A stretch of 64,000 bases of DNA from Chromatium weissei (GTDB lineage Bacteria; Pseudomonadota; Gammaproteobacteria; Chromatiales; Chromatiaceae), in the NCBI RefSeq assembly GCF_016583765.1, contig NZ_NRRR01000003.1, positions 246,579-310,578 of the forward strand. Direction: 5' to 3'. Both the position numbers and the translations under genes were made by a program. Positions 42,772 to 52,722 of this stretch are shown piece by piece. Below the pieces are notes generated by a model that made no database searches, had not been told where the DNA came from, and was given only the letters and a program-made list of their open reading frames with translations. How positions within the stretch are numbered: position 1 is the stretch's first letter; every line of letters begins with the position of its first letter.

Positions 42772-45168
42772 ATGACGCTCTATTCCGAACTTAAACGAGT
42801 CCGCAGTGAAGAAGATGTTAAAGATGCGTATATCAAAGCCTTGGGCTTAACAAGCTATACCAAAGGTCTGATTGATATTCAAACCAATGAAATCTGGTTT
42901 GAAGCCAAGGATACCGGCAAGCACTCCAGCTATGCGATGTTTACGCAATTGCTGCATTACGTGCAGGATGCGTTGAATAAAGGAGAGCAAATACCGCCGT
43001 TTTTAGCGGTGATTGATACAGAAAAAGCGGCCATTATGAAAAGCGCGAATGTGCTGCCATTTTTAGCCAAGAAAACCATTCAATGGGGTAAATCCGCCAG
43101 CAAATATACGCCCGATGCTTTAGAAGCAGTTTCGGCGTATATCGGAACCTATTTAGTTTCATTTCGATTAGCCACCCATGAAGAAGAATTCATTGCCACC
43201 GTTAAAGCTGCTATTCAAACCGGCGAAATCATTCGCACGCAAATCACACCAGATAACTTAAAACAGGTCTTTGATAAATGGGTGGCGATGATTGGTCGAG
43301 AAATTTATGGCGTGAATGAGGAGAATTACGCGCTACTATTTTTTGCCGATGTGATGAATGATGGCACGGTATCTACCTATGAAGAAATTCCGGCGCGAGT
43401 GGTTTTTGTGAATGAAAAGCCAGCCTTTTTATTGAATGAACAGGTCTATGAATTATGTCATAAAGAAGGTTATCGTCAATTTTGGACGATTTATTATCGT
43501 CCACCGCAAGAAGAACATCGCAACTATCTTTTAGAACGGCGTGACAGTTTAATTCCATTGGATGAACGCAGCTTCAAAGGCGCATACTACACGCCGCTGA
43601 ATGTTGTGGATCAAGCCTATAACAAACTGACTGAAGTCTTGGGAAAAAACTGGCAGAAAAACTATTTAGTTTGGGATATGTGCTGCGGTGTGGGCAATTT
43701 GGAAGTGAAGCATTCGAATCACCGCAATCTGTATATGAGCACATTGGATAGTGAAGATATTGCTGTGATGCGGGCAACAAAAACCTGTATTGCAGCCGAG
43801 CGTTTTCAATACGACTATTTGAATGACGACATCACCGATGACGGGCAAATTGATTACAACCTGACAAATAAAATGCCACAGGAGTTACGTAACGCAATTC
43901 AAGCAGGTAAAAAGATTTTGGTGCTAATGAATCCGCCATATGGTGAAGCAGCAAATTCTCAAGGTAATGCGGGTAAAACCAACGTTGCGAAAACACGCAT
44001 TGGTAACCTTATGGCAAATAAGGATTTGGGCTATTCTTCACGAGAACTTTTTGTTCAATTTTTAGTGAGAATTAGCCAAGAAATTCCCACTGCAACGATT
44101 GCGATGTTCAGCACATTAAAGCACGTCAATGCGCCCAATTTTGAAGTTTTTCGGCAATACTGGAGCGCAAAGTATTTAGGCGGATTTATTGTACACAGCA
44201 AAGCATTTGACGGCTTGAAAGGCAATTTTCCAATTGGCTTTTTGGTTTGGAAAACGAATCAAAAAAGATCAAATAAATGGGTGATTGACAGCATCAGTGT
44301 AGACATCATCAGTAAAAATGCAGTTTTGATTGGCGAAAAGAAATTTTTTAATTGTGCGAGTAAAAACTTTTTAAGTGAGTGGATTAGAAGACTCAAAAAA
44401 AATAACACCGCCGCTGTTCCTCTTATCAATGCCGTTACACCGACAACTAAAACGGAACAGGTAAGAAACACAACGTGGTCAGATAATGCAATTGCGCATT
44501 TCTTCTGCAATGGTAATGATCTGCAAAACTCTGGAACAATGACCGCTATTTTTTCTTCTGTTCATTCTATAGGACATGCTGGTGGTTATTTTGTAACTTC
44601 TGAAAATCTTTGGCAGGTTGCAATTGTTTTTTCAGTACGGCGTTTAGTAAAACCTACTTGGTTAAATGACCGCGATCAGTTTTTAAAACCAACTGGTGAG
44701 TTGAATGATGAGTTCAGAAGTGACTGTTTAATTTGGATGTTGTTTAACGGCAGTAACCTCACCGCCAGCGCCAATAATTTGAAATGGAATGGTAAAATAT
44801 GGTCAATTGTGAATCATTTCATTCCATTTACGAAAGATGAAGTGAATGCGCCGAATCAATTTGAATCTGATTTTATGGTGCGTTATCTCAGTGATAAAAA
44901 ATTGAGCACAGAAGCACAGGCAGTATTGAATGAAGGCAAAAAACTGTGGCAAGCCTATTTTGCTGAAATAGATAATCCACGTTTGCGCGATGAATTAAAA
45001 CTCAATCGTCCAGATGTGGGTTGGTATCAAATTCGCAGTGCCTTAAAAAACCGCAATGACAGTGGAGATTTTGCGCGAGTCAGTTTTGTGGCGTTTGAAA
45101 TAGCGTATAAAACATTGACAGAAAAATTGCAGCCACTGGTTTATGAATTGGGCTTTTTGAAACGTTGA
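42772..45168 (+). CDS. Single-chain restriction-modification-type DNA adenine methyltransferase
   Basis: A 798-residue protein with an N-terminal nuclease-like region, D35-x8-E44-A-K46 in GLIDIQTNEIWFEAKD, followed by a methyltransferase core with DMCCGVGNLE (motif I, near 301) and the catalytic VLMNPPYGEA (near 386). The order nuclease-methylase-specificity in one chain suggests a type IIG-like enzyme that cuts and N6-methylates adenine. It is unrelated in detail to the MmeI-like enzyme at 14.3 kb. No separate restriction or specificity gene is adjacent. The AT-rich composition compared with the sucCD region suggests acquisition by transfer. Nuclease activity is inferred only from the E-x-K motif. 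Confidence 0.8.
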   Translation: MTLYSELKRVRSEEDVKDAYIKALGLTSYTKGLIDIQTNEIWFEAKDTGKHSSYAMFTQLLHYVQDALNKGEQIPPFLAVIDTEKAAIMKSANVLPFLAKKTIQWGKSASKYTPDALEAVSAYIGTYLVSFRLATHEEEFIATVKAAIQTGEIIRTQITPDNLKQVFDKWVAMIGREIYGVNEENYALLFFADVMNDGTVSTYEEIPARVVFVNEKPAFLLNEQVYELCHKEGYRQFWTIYYRPPQEEHRNYLLERRDSLIPLDERSFKGAYYTPLNVVDQAYNKLTEVLGKNWQKNYLVWDMCCGVGNLEVKHSNHRNLYMSTLDSEDIAVMRATKTCIAAERFQYDYLNDDITDDGQIDYNLTNKMPQELRNAIQAGKKILVLMNPPYGEAANSQGNAGKTNVAKTRIGNLMANKDLGYSSRELFVQFLVRISQEIPTATIAMFSTLKHVNAPNFEVFRQYWSAKYLGGFIVHSKAFDGLKGNFPIGFLVWKTNQKRSNKWVIDSISVDIISKNAVLIGEKKFFNCASKNFLSEWIRRLKKNNTAAVPLINAVTPTTKTEQVRNTTWSDNAIAHFFCNGNDLQNSGTMTAIFSSVHSIGHAGGYFVTSENLWQVAIVFSVRRLVKPTWLNDRDQFLKPTGELNDEFRSDCLIWMLFNGSNLTASANNLKWNGKIWSIVNHFIPFTKDEVNAPNQFESDFMVRYLSDKKLSTEAQAVLNEGKKLWQAYFAEIDNPRLRDELKLNRPDVGWYQIRSALKNRNDSGDFARVSFVAFEIAYKTLTEKLQPLVYELGFLKR

Positions 45169-45470
45169 AAATAAAAATTATTTGCTGTTTCGATTACGTC
45201 AGCATCTCCAGCTAGAAACCGCCTATCGCCACTGATTACGATTTGATTGCGGTCATCATGTGCACAAATCATCATTGATATGTGGATTATATGCTTGTAA
45301 AACGTACCATTAAATCAAGTCCATCGCTAAATCGTCATCTTTGCATGTTTCAATGATTTCGATTTCCGTGTTATTCAGTATCCCGAACGAACCGCAAGGT
45401 GCTTGCAACACTGATTATCCGAAGCATCTCTTCTGTATTTACAGAAATTGAACAGGACTTTTGAGTTGAA
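45169..45470. other. 302-bp intergenic region without recognised gene
   Basis: No open frame of note, hairpin terminator or repeat was found here. It lies between the methyltransferase and the hybrid kinase and presumably carries the kinase promoter, which I could not identify. Confidence 0.5.
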
Positions 45471-47729
45471 ATGAAAAAGCGGCGGCTTTATCAGATTAAA
45501 TTAAAACAGCGCAATGCTGAATTGTCCCCAAAAATTCACGCCTGTGAAACCGAATTGGAGCGGCTTAATGGCCACTGTGCACTGCATCGTGCTGATGCCA
45601 TTAGCGAACTCACGCAAACGGAACAGCAGCTTCAGCAGTACGCATTGCAGATGGAGCGTAAAAACTACGAACTTGATCAAGCGCTGGCTAGAGCAGAAGC
45701 CTCGACGCAAGCGAAAAGTCGCTTTCTTGCCAATATGAGCCACGAAATTCGCACGCCGCTCAATGGCGTGATTGGAATGACGCGCTTGCTATTGGAAACT
45801 GAACTCACTGAAGAACAATATCGTTTTGCCGAAATCATTCGCAGTAGCGGTGAAAGTCTGCTGGCACTCATTAATGACATTCTCGATTTTTCTAAAATTG
45901 AAGCTGGTAAGTTAGAGCTTGAATTACTGTATTTTGATTTACGTAATACCTTAGAAGATGTTGTAGAAATGCTGGCATTTCATGCACTGGAAAAAAATCT
46001 CGAATTGACCTACCAAATTGATTCCGATGTGCCCGATGCGCTGCGTGGCGATCCCCGTTATTTGCGGCAAATTTTGGTCAATCTTGCTGGTAACGCAATC
46101 AAATTTACCGATCAAGGCGAGGTGGCTATTCATGTGCAGGTTATGCACCTTGACTCCGAACACGCGCTGTTGCGATTTGAAGTGCACGATAACGGAATTG
46201 GCATTTCGGAAGAGCAAAAAACCAACTTATTTATTGCCTTCAATCAGTTAGACAATTCAACCACGCGGCGTGCCGGTGGTACTGGTTTAGGTTTGGTGGT
46301 ATCCAAGCAATTGGTTGAATTGATGGGCGGCACGATTGGCGTGGAAAGCCAGATCGGAAATGGTTCAACATTTTGGTTTACTGCAAAATTTGAGCGTTCG
46401 ATTGAGACTCGCCCAGATCATCCGTTGAAAAACACTCAGCTAATGGGTATCAAGGCATTAGTCGTTGATGATCACGCCACCAATCGCCACCTCATTACGA
46501 CACTGCTGAATGCTTGGGGCTGTTGCGTTGCCGAAGCCGACAGCGCCAGCAGTGCCTTGCGGCAACTTCGTCAAGCAGCACGAAGCGGCAGTTCTTTTCA
46601 GGTGGCGTTGATTGATTTCAAACTACCCGGCATTGATGGATTACAACTGGGGCAACGCATTCGACAAACGCCTCAATTACAAAATACTCGGTTGATTTTA
46701 TTGGCATCGCTGGTGCAGCGTGATAATGCGATTTACGCCGAACAAGCTGGTTTTGATGGCTACTTGACCAAACCACTGCGCCAGCATTTGCTCCACGATT
46801 GCTTGGTGCTGGTGATGGAACGGAATGACAGCACTGCGGCAACCCGATCACCGATCGTAATTGGTCACACAATCGCCGATGCGACACGCCAAGTTCTGAA
46901 TGCGACCGTTGCGCGTCAGGTGCATATTTTATTGGTGGAAGATAACCGCACCAATCAAATCGTTGCTTGCGAAATGCTAGAAAAATTGGGTTATGTGGGC
47001 ATGGTGGAAATCGCCAACAATGGCTTGGAAGCCTTAGAGATGCTGGCGCGACAGCCCTATGATCTGGTGTTGATGGATGGACAGATGCCAGAAATGGATG
47101 GTTTCGAGGCGGCGCGTCAAATTCGATTTGGCAAGGTAGGCAACCTCAACCGCGATGTGCCGATTATTGCGATGACGGCGCTGGCGATGAAGGGCGATCG
47201 GCAACGGTGTTTGGAAGCAGGAATGAATGGCTATCTCTCGAAACCGGTGCAACCACTTGAATTAGCGCGTGTTGTTGCTACGCAATTGGCACGTTCATCC
47301 CAATCTGCGAACACGCTGCCGTGCCAACCCATTGAGGAACCGTTCGATGGTGACGCGATGCCAGTGGTTACACCGTCATCGTTATTGGAAACGCTCGCGG
47401 TGTTCCACGAATCAGACATTATTTACCGAATGGGCGAGCGTCAGATTGCGCAGCTTGTGATTCACCAATTTTTGATTGATGCCCCGATTCGCATTAGTGA
47501 ACTACGAGACGGTCTTCAGGTTGGCGATTTAGCCAAAGTACGGTTAAAAGCGCATAGCATAAAAGGATTAGCCGCCAATGTTTCGGCATTGCGATTGCGC
47601 GAAGTGGCAGCACAATTCGAAATGATTGCCGAAAACGCTGATACGATTGCGCAGTTACTTCAATTAACAGATGATTTAGATCAAGAATTCAGGCAATTGC
47701 ACTTGGTGCTTCAAGATTGGCTGGCGTGA
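45471..47729 (+). CDS. Soluble hybrid histidine kinase with two receiver domains and Hpt
   Basis: A 752-residue phosphorelay protein without membrane helix or sensory domain. An N-terminal coiled-coil (about 1-80) leads to HisKA with H91 in [16 protein letters not shown], a complete HATPase with [18 protein letters not shown], a first receiver (D382 in [10 protein letters not shown]), a second receiver (D536 in [11 protein letters not shown]) and a C-terminal Hpt with H695 in [13 protein letters not shown]. The plan resembles the cytoplasmic part of BarA/ArcB-type kinases. Lack of a sensor means it must be fed by a partner. It converges with the HD-GYP regulator gene with 11 bp between stops. 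The exact input is unknown. Confidence 0.92.
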   Translation: MKKRRLYQIKLKQRNAELSPKIHACETELERLNGHCALHRADAISELTQTEQQLQQYALQMERKNYELDQALARAEASTQAKSRFLANMSHEIRTPLNGVIGMTRLLLETELTEEQYRFAEIIRSSGESLLALINDILDFSKIEAGKLELELLYFDLRNTLEDVVEMLAFHALEKNLELTYQIDSDVPDALRGDPRYLRQILVNLAGNAIKFTDQGEVAIHVQVMHLDSEHALLRFEVHDNGIGISEEQKTNLFIAFNQLDNSTTRRAGGTGLGLVVSKQLVELMGGTIGVESQIGNGSTFWFTAKFERSIETRPDHPLKNTQLMGIKALVVDDHATNRHLITTLLNAWGCCVAEADSASSALRQLRQAARSGSSFQVALIDFKLPGIDGLQLGQRIRQTPQLQNTRLILLASLVQRDNAIYAEQAGFDGYLTKPLRQHLLHDCLVLVMERNDSTAATRSPIVIGHTIADATRQVLNATVARQVHILLVEDNRTNQIVACEMLEKLGYVGMVEIANNGLEALEMLARQPYDLVLMDGQMPEMDGFEAARQIRFGKVGNLNRDVPIIAMTALAMKGDRQRCLEAGMNGYLSKPVQPLELARVVATQLARSSQSANTLPCQPIEEPFDGDAMPVVTPSSLLETLAVFHESDIIYRMGERQIAQLVIHQFLIDAPIRISELRDGLQVGDLAKVRLKAHSIKGLAANVSALRLREVAAQFEMIAENADTIAQLLQLTDDLDQEFRQLHLVLQDWLA

Positions 47730-47740
47730 CAGCTATACGT

Positions 47741-48835
47741 TCATTCAATTTCTGAATAGCATTCGCAAATTGCCAAAACTTCTGGAACCAATTCTAAAAA
47801 CAATGCCGTCAACTGTGGATCGAAATGACTGCCCGCCTCTTCACGCAGCAATTGCAATGTATCTTCAATTGACCATGCCTTTTTATATGGACGCTTTGAA
47901 GTCAGTGCATCGAATACATCTGCCAATGCCACAATGCGCCCGGTTAATGGAATTGCTTCACCTGCTAATCCCAGCGGATAACCGCTACCATTCCATTTTT
48001 CATGATGACTCAATGCAATTTCCCGCGCCATTTGCAATAAATGAGAAGAATCACCGCTGAGAATATCGCCACCAATTGTGGTATGCGTTTGCATAATCTT
48101 CCATTCATTCGAATTCAATTTACCGGGTTTAAGCAGAATTGCATCGGGAATACCAATTTTGCCAATGTCGTGCATTGGACTGGCATGAAGCATCACTTCT
48201 ACATCATCATTTGTCCAACCTGAACAATGCGATGCTAATAATGCCGACATGTGACTCATTCGCAAAATGTGACGACCTGTTTCATTGTCACGATATTCCG
48301 CTGCACGACCTAAACGTTGCACCACCTGCAATTGCGTATTCCGAATTTCCCGAGTACGTTCATAAACAGTTTGTTCTAATAACTCTTTTTGATCGTAGGT
48401 CATTCGCATTGCCAATTGCACTTCCAACATATTGCGTACGCGTGCCACCACTTCAGCGCGATCAAATGGCTTACCAATAAAATCTCGTGCTCCGGCTTGT
48501 AATGCGCGCAACATATAATCGCGGCTGGCTTCGGCAGTTAAAACCAAAATCGGCGGAGCTAATGGATCATTACGCGCAACAATTTGTTCAATAACCTCAA
48601 AACCATCGAGATAAGGCATTCGAATATCGAGCAAAATTAAATCTGTTGGCATTTGCAAATAGGCTGCCATTACCTCACGCGGATCATCAATTAATACTAA
48701 ATTGGTGTAGCCTTCAGCGCGTAATAACCGATCCATTAAAATTAAATTAGCGCGTTCGTCATCAACAACCAAAATTCTTGCCATATCACGAATTTTATAA
48801 GTGTGATTCTTGCTGGCATGCGTTTTTGCATTCAT
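47741..48835 (-). CDS. Response regulator with HD-GYP output (cyclic-di-GMP phosphodiesterase)
   Basis: A 364-residue two-domain regulator. The receiver begins MARILVVDDERANL with the phosphoacceptor D70 in LILLDIRMPYLDG. The HD-GYP domain contains MHDIGKIGIPDAILLKPGKL, HHEKWNGSGYPLGLAG and ADVFDALTSKRPYKKA, that is the HD metal pair and intact GYP, so it should hydrolyse cyclic-di-GMP. ATG at 48835 overlaps the kinase stop by 4 nt and is preferred for coupling; ATG at 48784 matches the usual receiver start. It is the last gene of the long minus-strand series. Confidence 0.93.
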   Translation of the reverse strand: MNAKTHASKNHTYKIRDMARILVVDDERANLILMDRLLRAEGYTNLVLIDDPREVMAAYLQMPTDLILLDIRMPYLDGFEVIEQIVARNDPLAPPILVLTAEASRDYMLRALQAGARDFIGKPFDRAEVVARVRNMLEVQLAMRMTYDQKELLEQTVYERTREIRNTQLQVVQRLGRAAEYRDNETGRHILRMSHMSALLASHCSGWTNDDVEVMLHASPMHDIGKIGIPDAILLKPGKLNSNEWKIMQTHTTIGGDILSGDSSHLLQMAREIALSHHEKWNGSGYPLGLAGEAIPLTGRIVALADVFDALTSKRPYKKAWSIEDTLQLLREEAGSHFDPQLTALFLELVPEVLAICECYSEIE

Positions 48836-50949
48836 AAAACACCCTGAGTTGATCGCGCATTTGCATTCGTGAACGTCAGTGGCATTGTCGGCAAATCAAT
48901 CCAAAACTGACTGCCTTCATTAAGAACGCTACTCACACCAATTTGACCATTCATTGCTTCAGCAAGCCGCCGACAAGCCGCTAAACCAATGCCAATACCT
49001 TCAATACGCGGATCGTTTTCTTTTAAGCGCACGAAGGGCATAAATAATTCATTGATTTGTCCTTGTTGAATACCCTGTCCAGTGTCAGATACCAGCAAAC
49101 GCACTATCGAATGATCATTCGGAAGTGCATAGGCTTCAAGCCCAGCAAGACCTTGAAGTCGATTGTAAAGAATTGCATTTGAAAGCAGATTAACAATAAT
49201 TTGTTTCACTCGACGTTGATCCGCCCAAATGACTAAATTAGGCGTAATTTCGCGCCATAATGTAATGTGACGCGCCTGCGCTAATGGCGCAATAACAATA
49301 AAGCAATCTTCAATTAGCGCATCTAATTCAATGAGTTCAAAATAGAGTTCGATGTTGCCAGATTCTAAACTGGATAAATCAAGAATTTCGTTAATGAGCT
49401 TTAATAACTTTTTGCCGCCACGCAAGATTTCATTAACACTTTCACGCTGTAGCGAATTGAGACTGTCGTCATATTCTAATAATTGTGCAAATCCAAGAAT
49501 GGCATTCATTGGTGTGCGCAATTCGTGGCTCATTTGCGATAAGAATTGAGATTTAGCGCGATTCGCAGTTTCTGCCGCAGCCTTTGCTTCTTCTAATTCG
49601 GCAGTGCGCGAGGCGACCAGTGTTTCAAGATGTAATCGATAAGCCTCTAATTTTTGGGTGGTATTGACGCGTTCGGTGATGTCTTGAACGATGCCCAGCC
49701 CGGCAATAGGTCGACCATCAGGCGCAAATTCAAACTCGGCGCGTTCTTCTACCCAGCGGGTTTTACCATTGACTAAAATACGATGCGCAATTTGATAGGG
49801 TTCGCCAGATAATGCGCGATTCCAAGCGTCAATAACCATCGGTCGATCAATCGGATGAAAACAGGTTGCAAGCGTATCTAGCGTGAGTGGCATTCCATTC
49901 GGCAATCCAAAAATACGATACATTTCATCAGAGCAAGTCAATTGATGATTGATTAAATTGATGCGCCAATGACCGGTTTGCGAGACGGTTTGTGCACGAT
50001 TAAGGCAGATTTCATTTTGACGCAGCGCCTGCAATAATTCCAATCGTTCTTGATTGAGTAATGCCATGCTGACTTGATCGGCAATTTGACAGCTAAATAG
50101 CATTTCATCAGCGCACCATTCGTGCGGTATTCCCATTTGTTCAAAACCAATTAATCCGCGTGTTTTTCCGCCGGAAACAATACTGCACGCCAGCAATGCG
50201 GTAATGCCCTGTGGTTTCAAATAGGGTTCTACAACGTCAGTGGTGCGCGGATCATTTAATACGTCGTTAATATCGAGATAACGATGAACATTGAGATAAG
50301 CAATGATTTGTTGACAGATGCTGACATCCAATGTCATTCCCATTAGATGTTGTTGCCGATTCGCTTCATAAAGATCGAGGCATTCCAAGCTGTTCGTATT
50401 TGAATTGAATAGCCAAACGGACACTCGGGCAAGGTTCAAAACGATGCTGGCGCGCTCGGTTAATTCTTGTGCAAAGCAGTCGATTTCGCCATTGATTTTT
50501 GCTTTAGCGCGACTGAGATCGTGAATGAGTTGTGCCTGTTTTTGTAGCTTTGCGGAGCGCGCAAATTCTTGACGTTCTCGCGCTTTTTGCTCGGTGATGT
50601 CGCGCCATACTGCTGAAATGAGTAATTGCCCTTTGTAATTGACAGTGCGAAACGTAATGAATACATCTCGAATTGCGCCGTCTTTACAGCGATGACGGGT
50701 TTCAAGGCAGTGAATGGCGTGATTAAGAATTGCTGCAGTTTTATCAGCAATCTCGGCAAAAGAATGATCAGCTTGAATATCGACAATGGAGAGCTGTGCA
50801 AATTCGTCATGGCTATATCCCAGACCAAGATGCGCCGCAGTATTGAAATGCACAAAACGTTGCGTTAACGGATCAACCAAAAGAATGGCATCAGTTGTCT
50901 GGTTGAACATGGTTTCAACCAGTGTTTCTTGTTCCTGCGTCACCGCCAC
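48832..50949 (-). CDS. PAS-GAF-PAS histidine kinase
   Basis: A 705-residue soluble sensor kinase. PAS1 begins MFNQTTDAILLVDPLTQRFV; a GAF domain follows at about 140-305; PAS2 with INHQLTCSDEMYRIFGLPNG is at about 320-440; a coiled segment then leads to HisKA with the phosphorylatable His near 475 in QMSHELRTPMNAILGFAQLL, and HATPase with IGIGLAACRRLAEAMNG. No receiver is attached. The gene is coupled to the HD-GYP regulator downstream, so it is the likely phosphodonor. The signals bound by PAS and GAF cannot be read. Confidence 0.91.
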   Translation of the reverse strand: MAVTQEQETLVETMFNQTTDAILLVDPLTQRFVHFNTAAHLGLGYSHDEFAQLSIVDIQADHSFAEIADKTAAILNHAIHCLETRHRCKDGAIRDVFITFRTVNYKGQLLISAVWRDITEQKARERQEFARSAKLQKQAQLIHDLSRAKAKINGEIDCFAQELTERASIVLNLARVSVWLFNSNTNSLECLDLYEANRQQHLMGMTLDVSICQQIIAYLNVHRYLDINDVLNDPRTTDVVEPYLKPQGITALLACSIVSGGKTRGLIGFEQMGIPHEWCADEMLFSCQIADQVSMALLNQERLELLQALRQNEICLNRAQTVSQTGHWRINLINHQLTCSDEMYRIFGLPNGMPLTLDTLATCFHPIDRPMVIDAWNRALSGEPYQIAHRILVNGKTRWVEERAEFEFAPDGRPIAGLGIVQDITERVNTTQKLEAYRLHLETLVASRTAELEEAKAAAETANRAKSQFLSQMSHELRTPMNAILGFAQLLEYDDSLNSLQRESVNEILRGGKKLLKLINEILDLSSLESGNIELYFELIELDALIEDCFIVIAPLAQARHITLWREITPNLVIWADQRRVKQIIVNLLSNAILYNRLQGLAGLEAYALPNDHSIVRLLVSDTGQGIQQGQINELFMPFVRLKENDPRIEGIGIGLAACRRLAEAMNGQIGVSSVLNEGSQFWIDLPTMPLTFTNANARSTQGVL

Positions 50950-50962
50950 TTATCCTTATTGT

Positions 50963-52231
50963 TCAATGCCAGCCGTTTTGTGGAATGAATTCTCGATCCA
51001 GAATAGGAATGGTACAAAGACTGGAATCCAATGGAATTTCTACCATACAAATATCATCTGTTTGTTCCATTTCCGCGCTATGTGCATCTAATGCTTTTAC
51101 CAGTGTTGGCAATAGCGGCGTATTAAATGCCCAATTCTGTAGAATTTCTATAAAGCCACTGTTTACGAACATCTGTTTCTGCGTATTCACGGCTTCGAGT
51201 AATCCATCACTGGTCAGCAATAAACGATCACCGGGTCGTAATAGCACTCGCCGAGGCGATTCGCACGCCGGTAACTCCGACAAAATGCCGAGCGGCAGCG
51301 CGTGAGAGGCTAATTCGTGTAATCCGTCCGCTCGGCGCATCCACAAACTCGGCATTCCACCGTTCCACCATCGCAATTCCTCACCGTCGCCGCTAATCGA
51401 AATCAAGCTGGCAGCGAGAAAGCGATCTGTTGGCAAAATTTGATGCAGTTTGTGATTGATTTCAGCGAGCACTCGCGCATCGTTGACACCTTTGCGCGTC
51501 ATCGTGTGAAACGCATCGGCTACCGGCAGCGCGCCAATCGCTGCGGCTAAACCATGTCCCGTAAAATCACCGACCAGCAAGCGTAATCCGCCATCGGGCA
51601 AATGTTGCGTCAACACCAGATCGCCGTTGAATACGGATGCGGGTCGCTGTATTCGTTCCAGTCGATCCATCGCCACATTGCGATTCGTCACTGCTCGGCT
51701 CAACAGGCGTTCGGCAAGTGCCTGTTCTTCGCGTTCCTGTTCGAGTAGTGCTGATAACGTCTGCTGTTTTGCGGCAATGGTGCGTTGCAAATCACGCACG
51801 CGCTCCATCGCCAAAATGCGCGCTTTTAACACCATGAAACTAAAGGGTTTCGATAAAAAATCATCTCCACCCGCTTCAATGCAACGCATCAACGACTGTT
51901 CTTCCGTCAAGGCGGTGAGAAAAATCACCGGCACAAAGGTCAGTCCTGCAACTTCTTTAATGCGGCGGGTTGCTTCAAATCCGTCGATGCCCGACATCAT
52001 CACATCCATAAACACGATGTCTGGATGTTCGGCAGCGAAAACGGCAACTGCCTGTTCGCCGTCTTCGGCTTCAATGGTGCGAAAACCCTCATTCGCCAAC
52101 ATCAACGACAGAAAACGGCGATTGCTCGGTTCATCATCGACAATCAGTGCGCAGCCACGCGCTCCGTTAATCACTGGTGAAGCAGTAGATGTATTTGAAG
52201 CTGAATTTGCGAAGGAATTGCAGGTTGTCAT
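50963..52231 (-). CDS. Response regulator with PP2C/SpoIIE phosphatase output (RsbU/HsbR-like)
   Basis: A 422-residue regulator. The receiver (about 25-145) has the phosphoacceptor D76 in IVFMDVMMSGIDGFEA, then a coiled-coil linker (about 150-190), then a SpoIIE-type phosphatase with LRLLVGDFTGHGLAAAIGAL, SISGDGEELRWWNGGMPS and LLLTSDGLLEAV, the Asp-Gly metal positions. Proteins of this plan dephosphorylate an anti-anti-sigma factor; the STAS gene directly upstream is the obvious substrate. The pair resembles HsbR-HsbA of Pseudomonas. The phosphodonor may be the soluble hybrid kinase or the PAS kinase nearby. Confidence 0.93.
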   Translation of the reverse strand: MTTCNSFANSASNTSTASPVINGARGCALIVDDEPSNRRFLSLMLANEGFRTIEAEDGEQAVAVFAAEHPDIVFMDVMMSGIDGFEATRRIKEVAGLTFVPVIFLTALTEEQSLMRCIEAGGDDFLSKPFSFMVLKARILAMERVRDLQRTIAAKQQTLSALLEQEREEQALAERLLSRAVTNRNVAMDRLERIQRPASVFNGDLVLTQHLPDGGLRLLVGDFTGHGLAAAIGALPVADAFHTMTRKGVNDARVLAEINHKLHQILPTDRFLAASLISISGDGEELRWWNGGMPSLWMRRADGLHELASHALPLGILSELPACESPRRVLLRPGDRLLLTSDGLLEAVNTQKQMFVNSGFIEILQNWAFNTPLLPTLVKALDAHSAEMEQTDDICMVEIPLDSSLCTIPILDREFIPQNGWH

Positions 52232-52397
52232 GTGGTTATCTTTTAATGATTAGGTGTGAACTCGTTGGAATAAGTCGTCTATTACCAGCAGTCAATCACA
52301 TCGGTTTTAACTGACAACTGACAACGATTAACGTAACGCATCATTTATTTTTCAACTGCATCACACTTAAATCAGAACAAAAGAATCACTCACTGCA

Positions 52398-52703
52398 CTA
52401 ATCGAGTTGAAACAATTTCTCAAAATTAGCGATTTTCAATACTCGCCGCACATCTTCACCGCAGCCAATAATGCTCACGCGGGTTGCATCGCCACCAGCA
52501 TAATCGCGCAGCAATAACAACATGCCTAATGCCGAGCTGTCTAAATAAGATGCGCCAGCTAAATCCACGACAAAGGTCATTCGTTTGGCATCCACATCAC
52601 GATAAGCATCACGAAATGCTTTGTGCTGGGCAAAATCAAAGCGCCCATCAATCACAATGGTGACCTGAGATTTTTGTTCATCCACGCGCCGAGTCACACT
52701 CAT
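52398..52703 (-). CDS. STAS-domain anti-sigma factor antagonist
   Basis: A 101-residue STAS protein. TIVIDGRFDFAQHKAFRDAY begins the fold, and the phosphorylatable serine is S56 in DLAGASYLDSSALGMLLLLR, equivalent to the DSSGLG serine of SpoIIAA and RsbV. When dephosphorylated it would bind an anti-sigma factor or another target. No anti-sigma kinase or sigma factor is in the window. The RsbU-like regulator 166 bp downstream is the likely phosphatase. cheB lies 19 bp upstream, which places it in the chemotaxis series. Confidence 0.93.
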   Translation of the reverse strand: MSVTRRVDEQKSQVTIVIDGRFDFAQHKAFRDAYRDVDAKRMTFVVDLAGASYLDSSALGMLLLLRDYAGGDATRVSIIGCGEDVRRVLKIANFEKLFQLD

Positions 52704-52722
52704 TATTCGTTCCTTATTTGAA

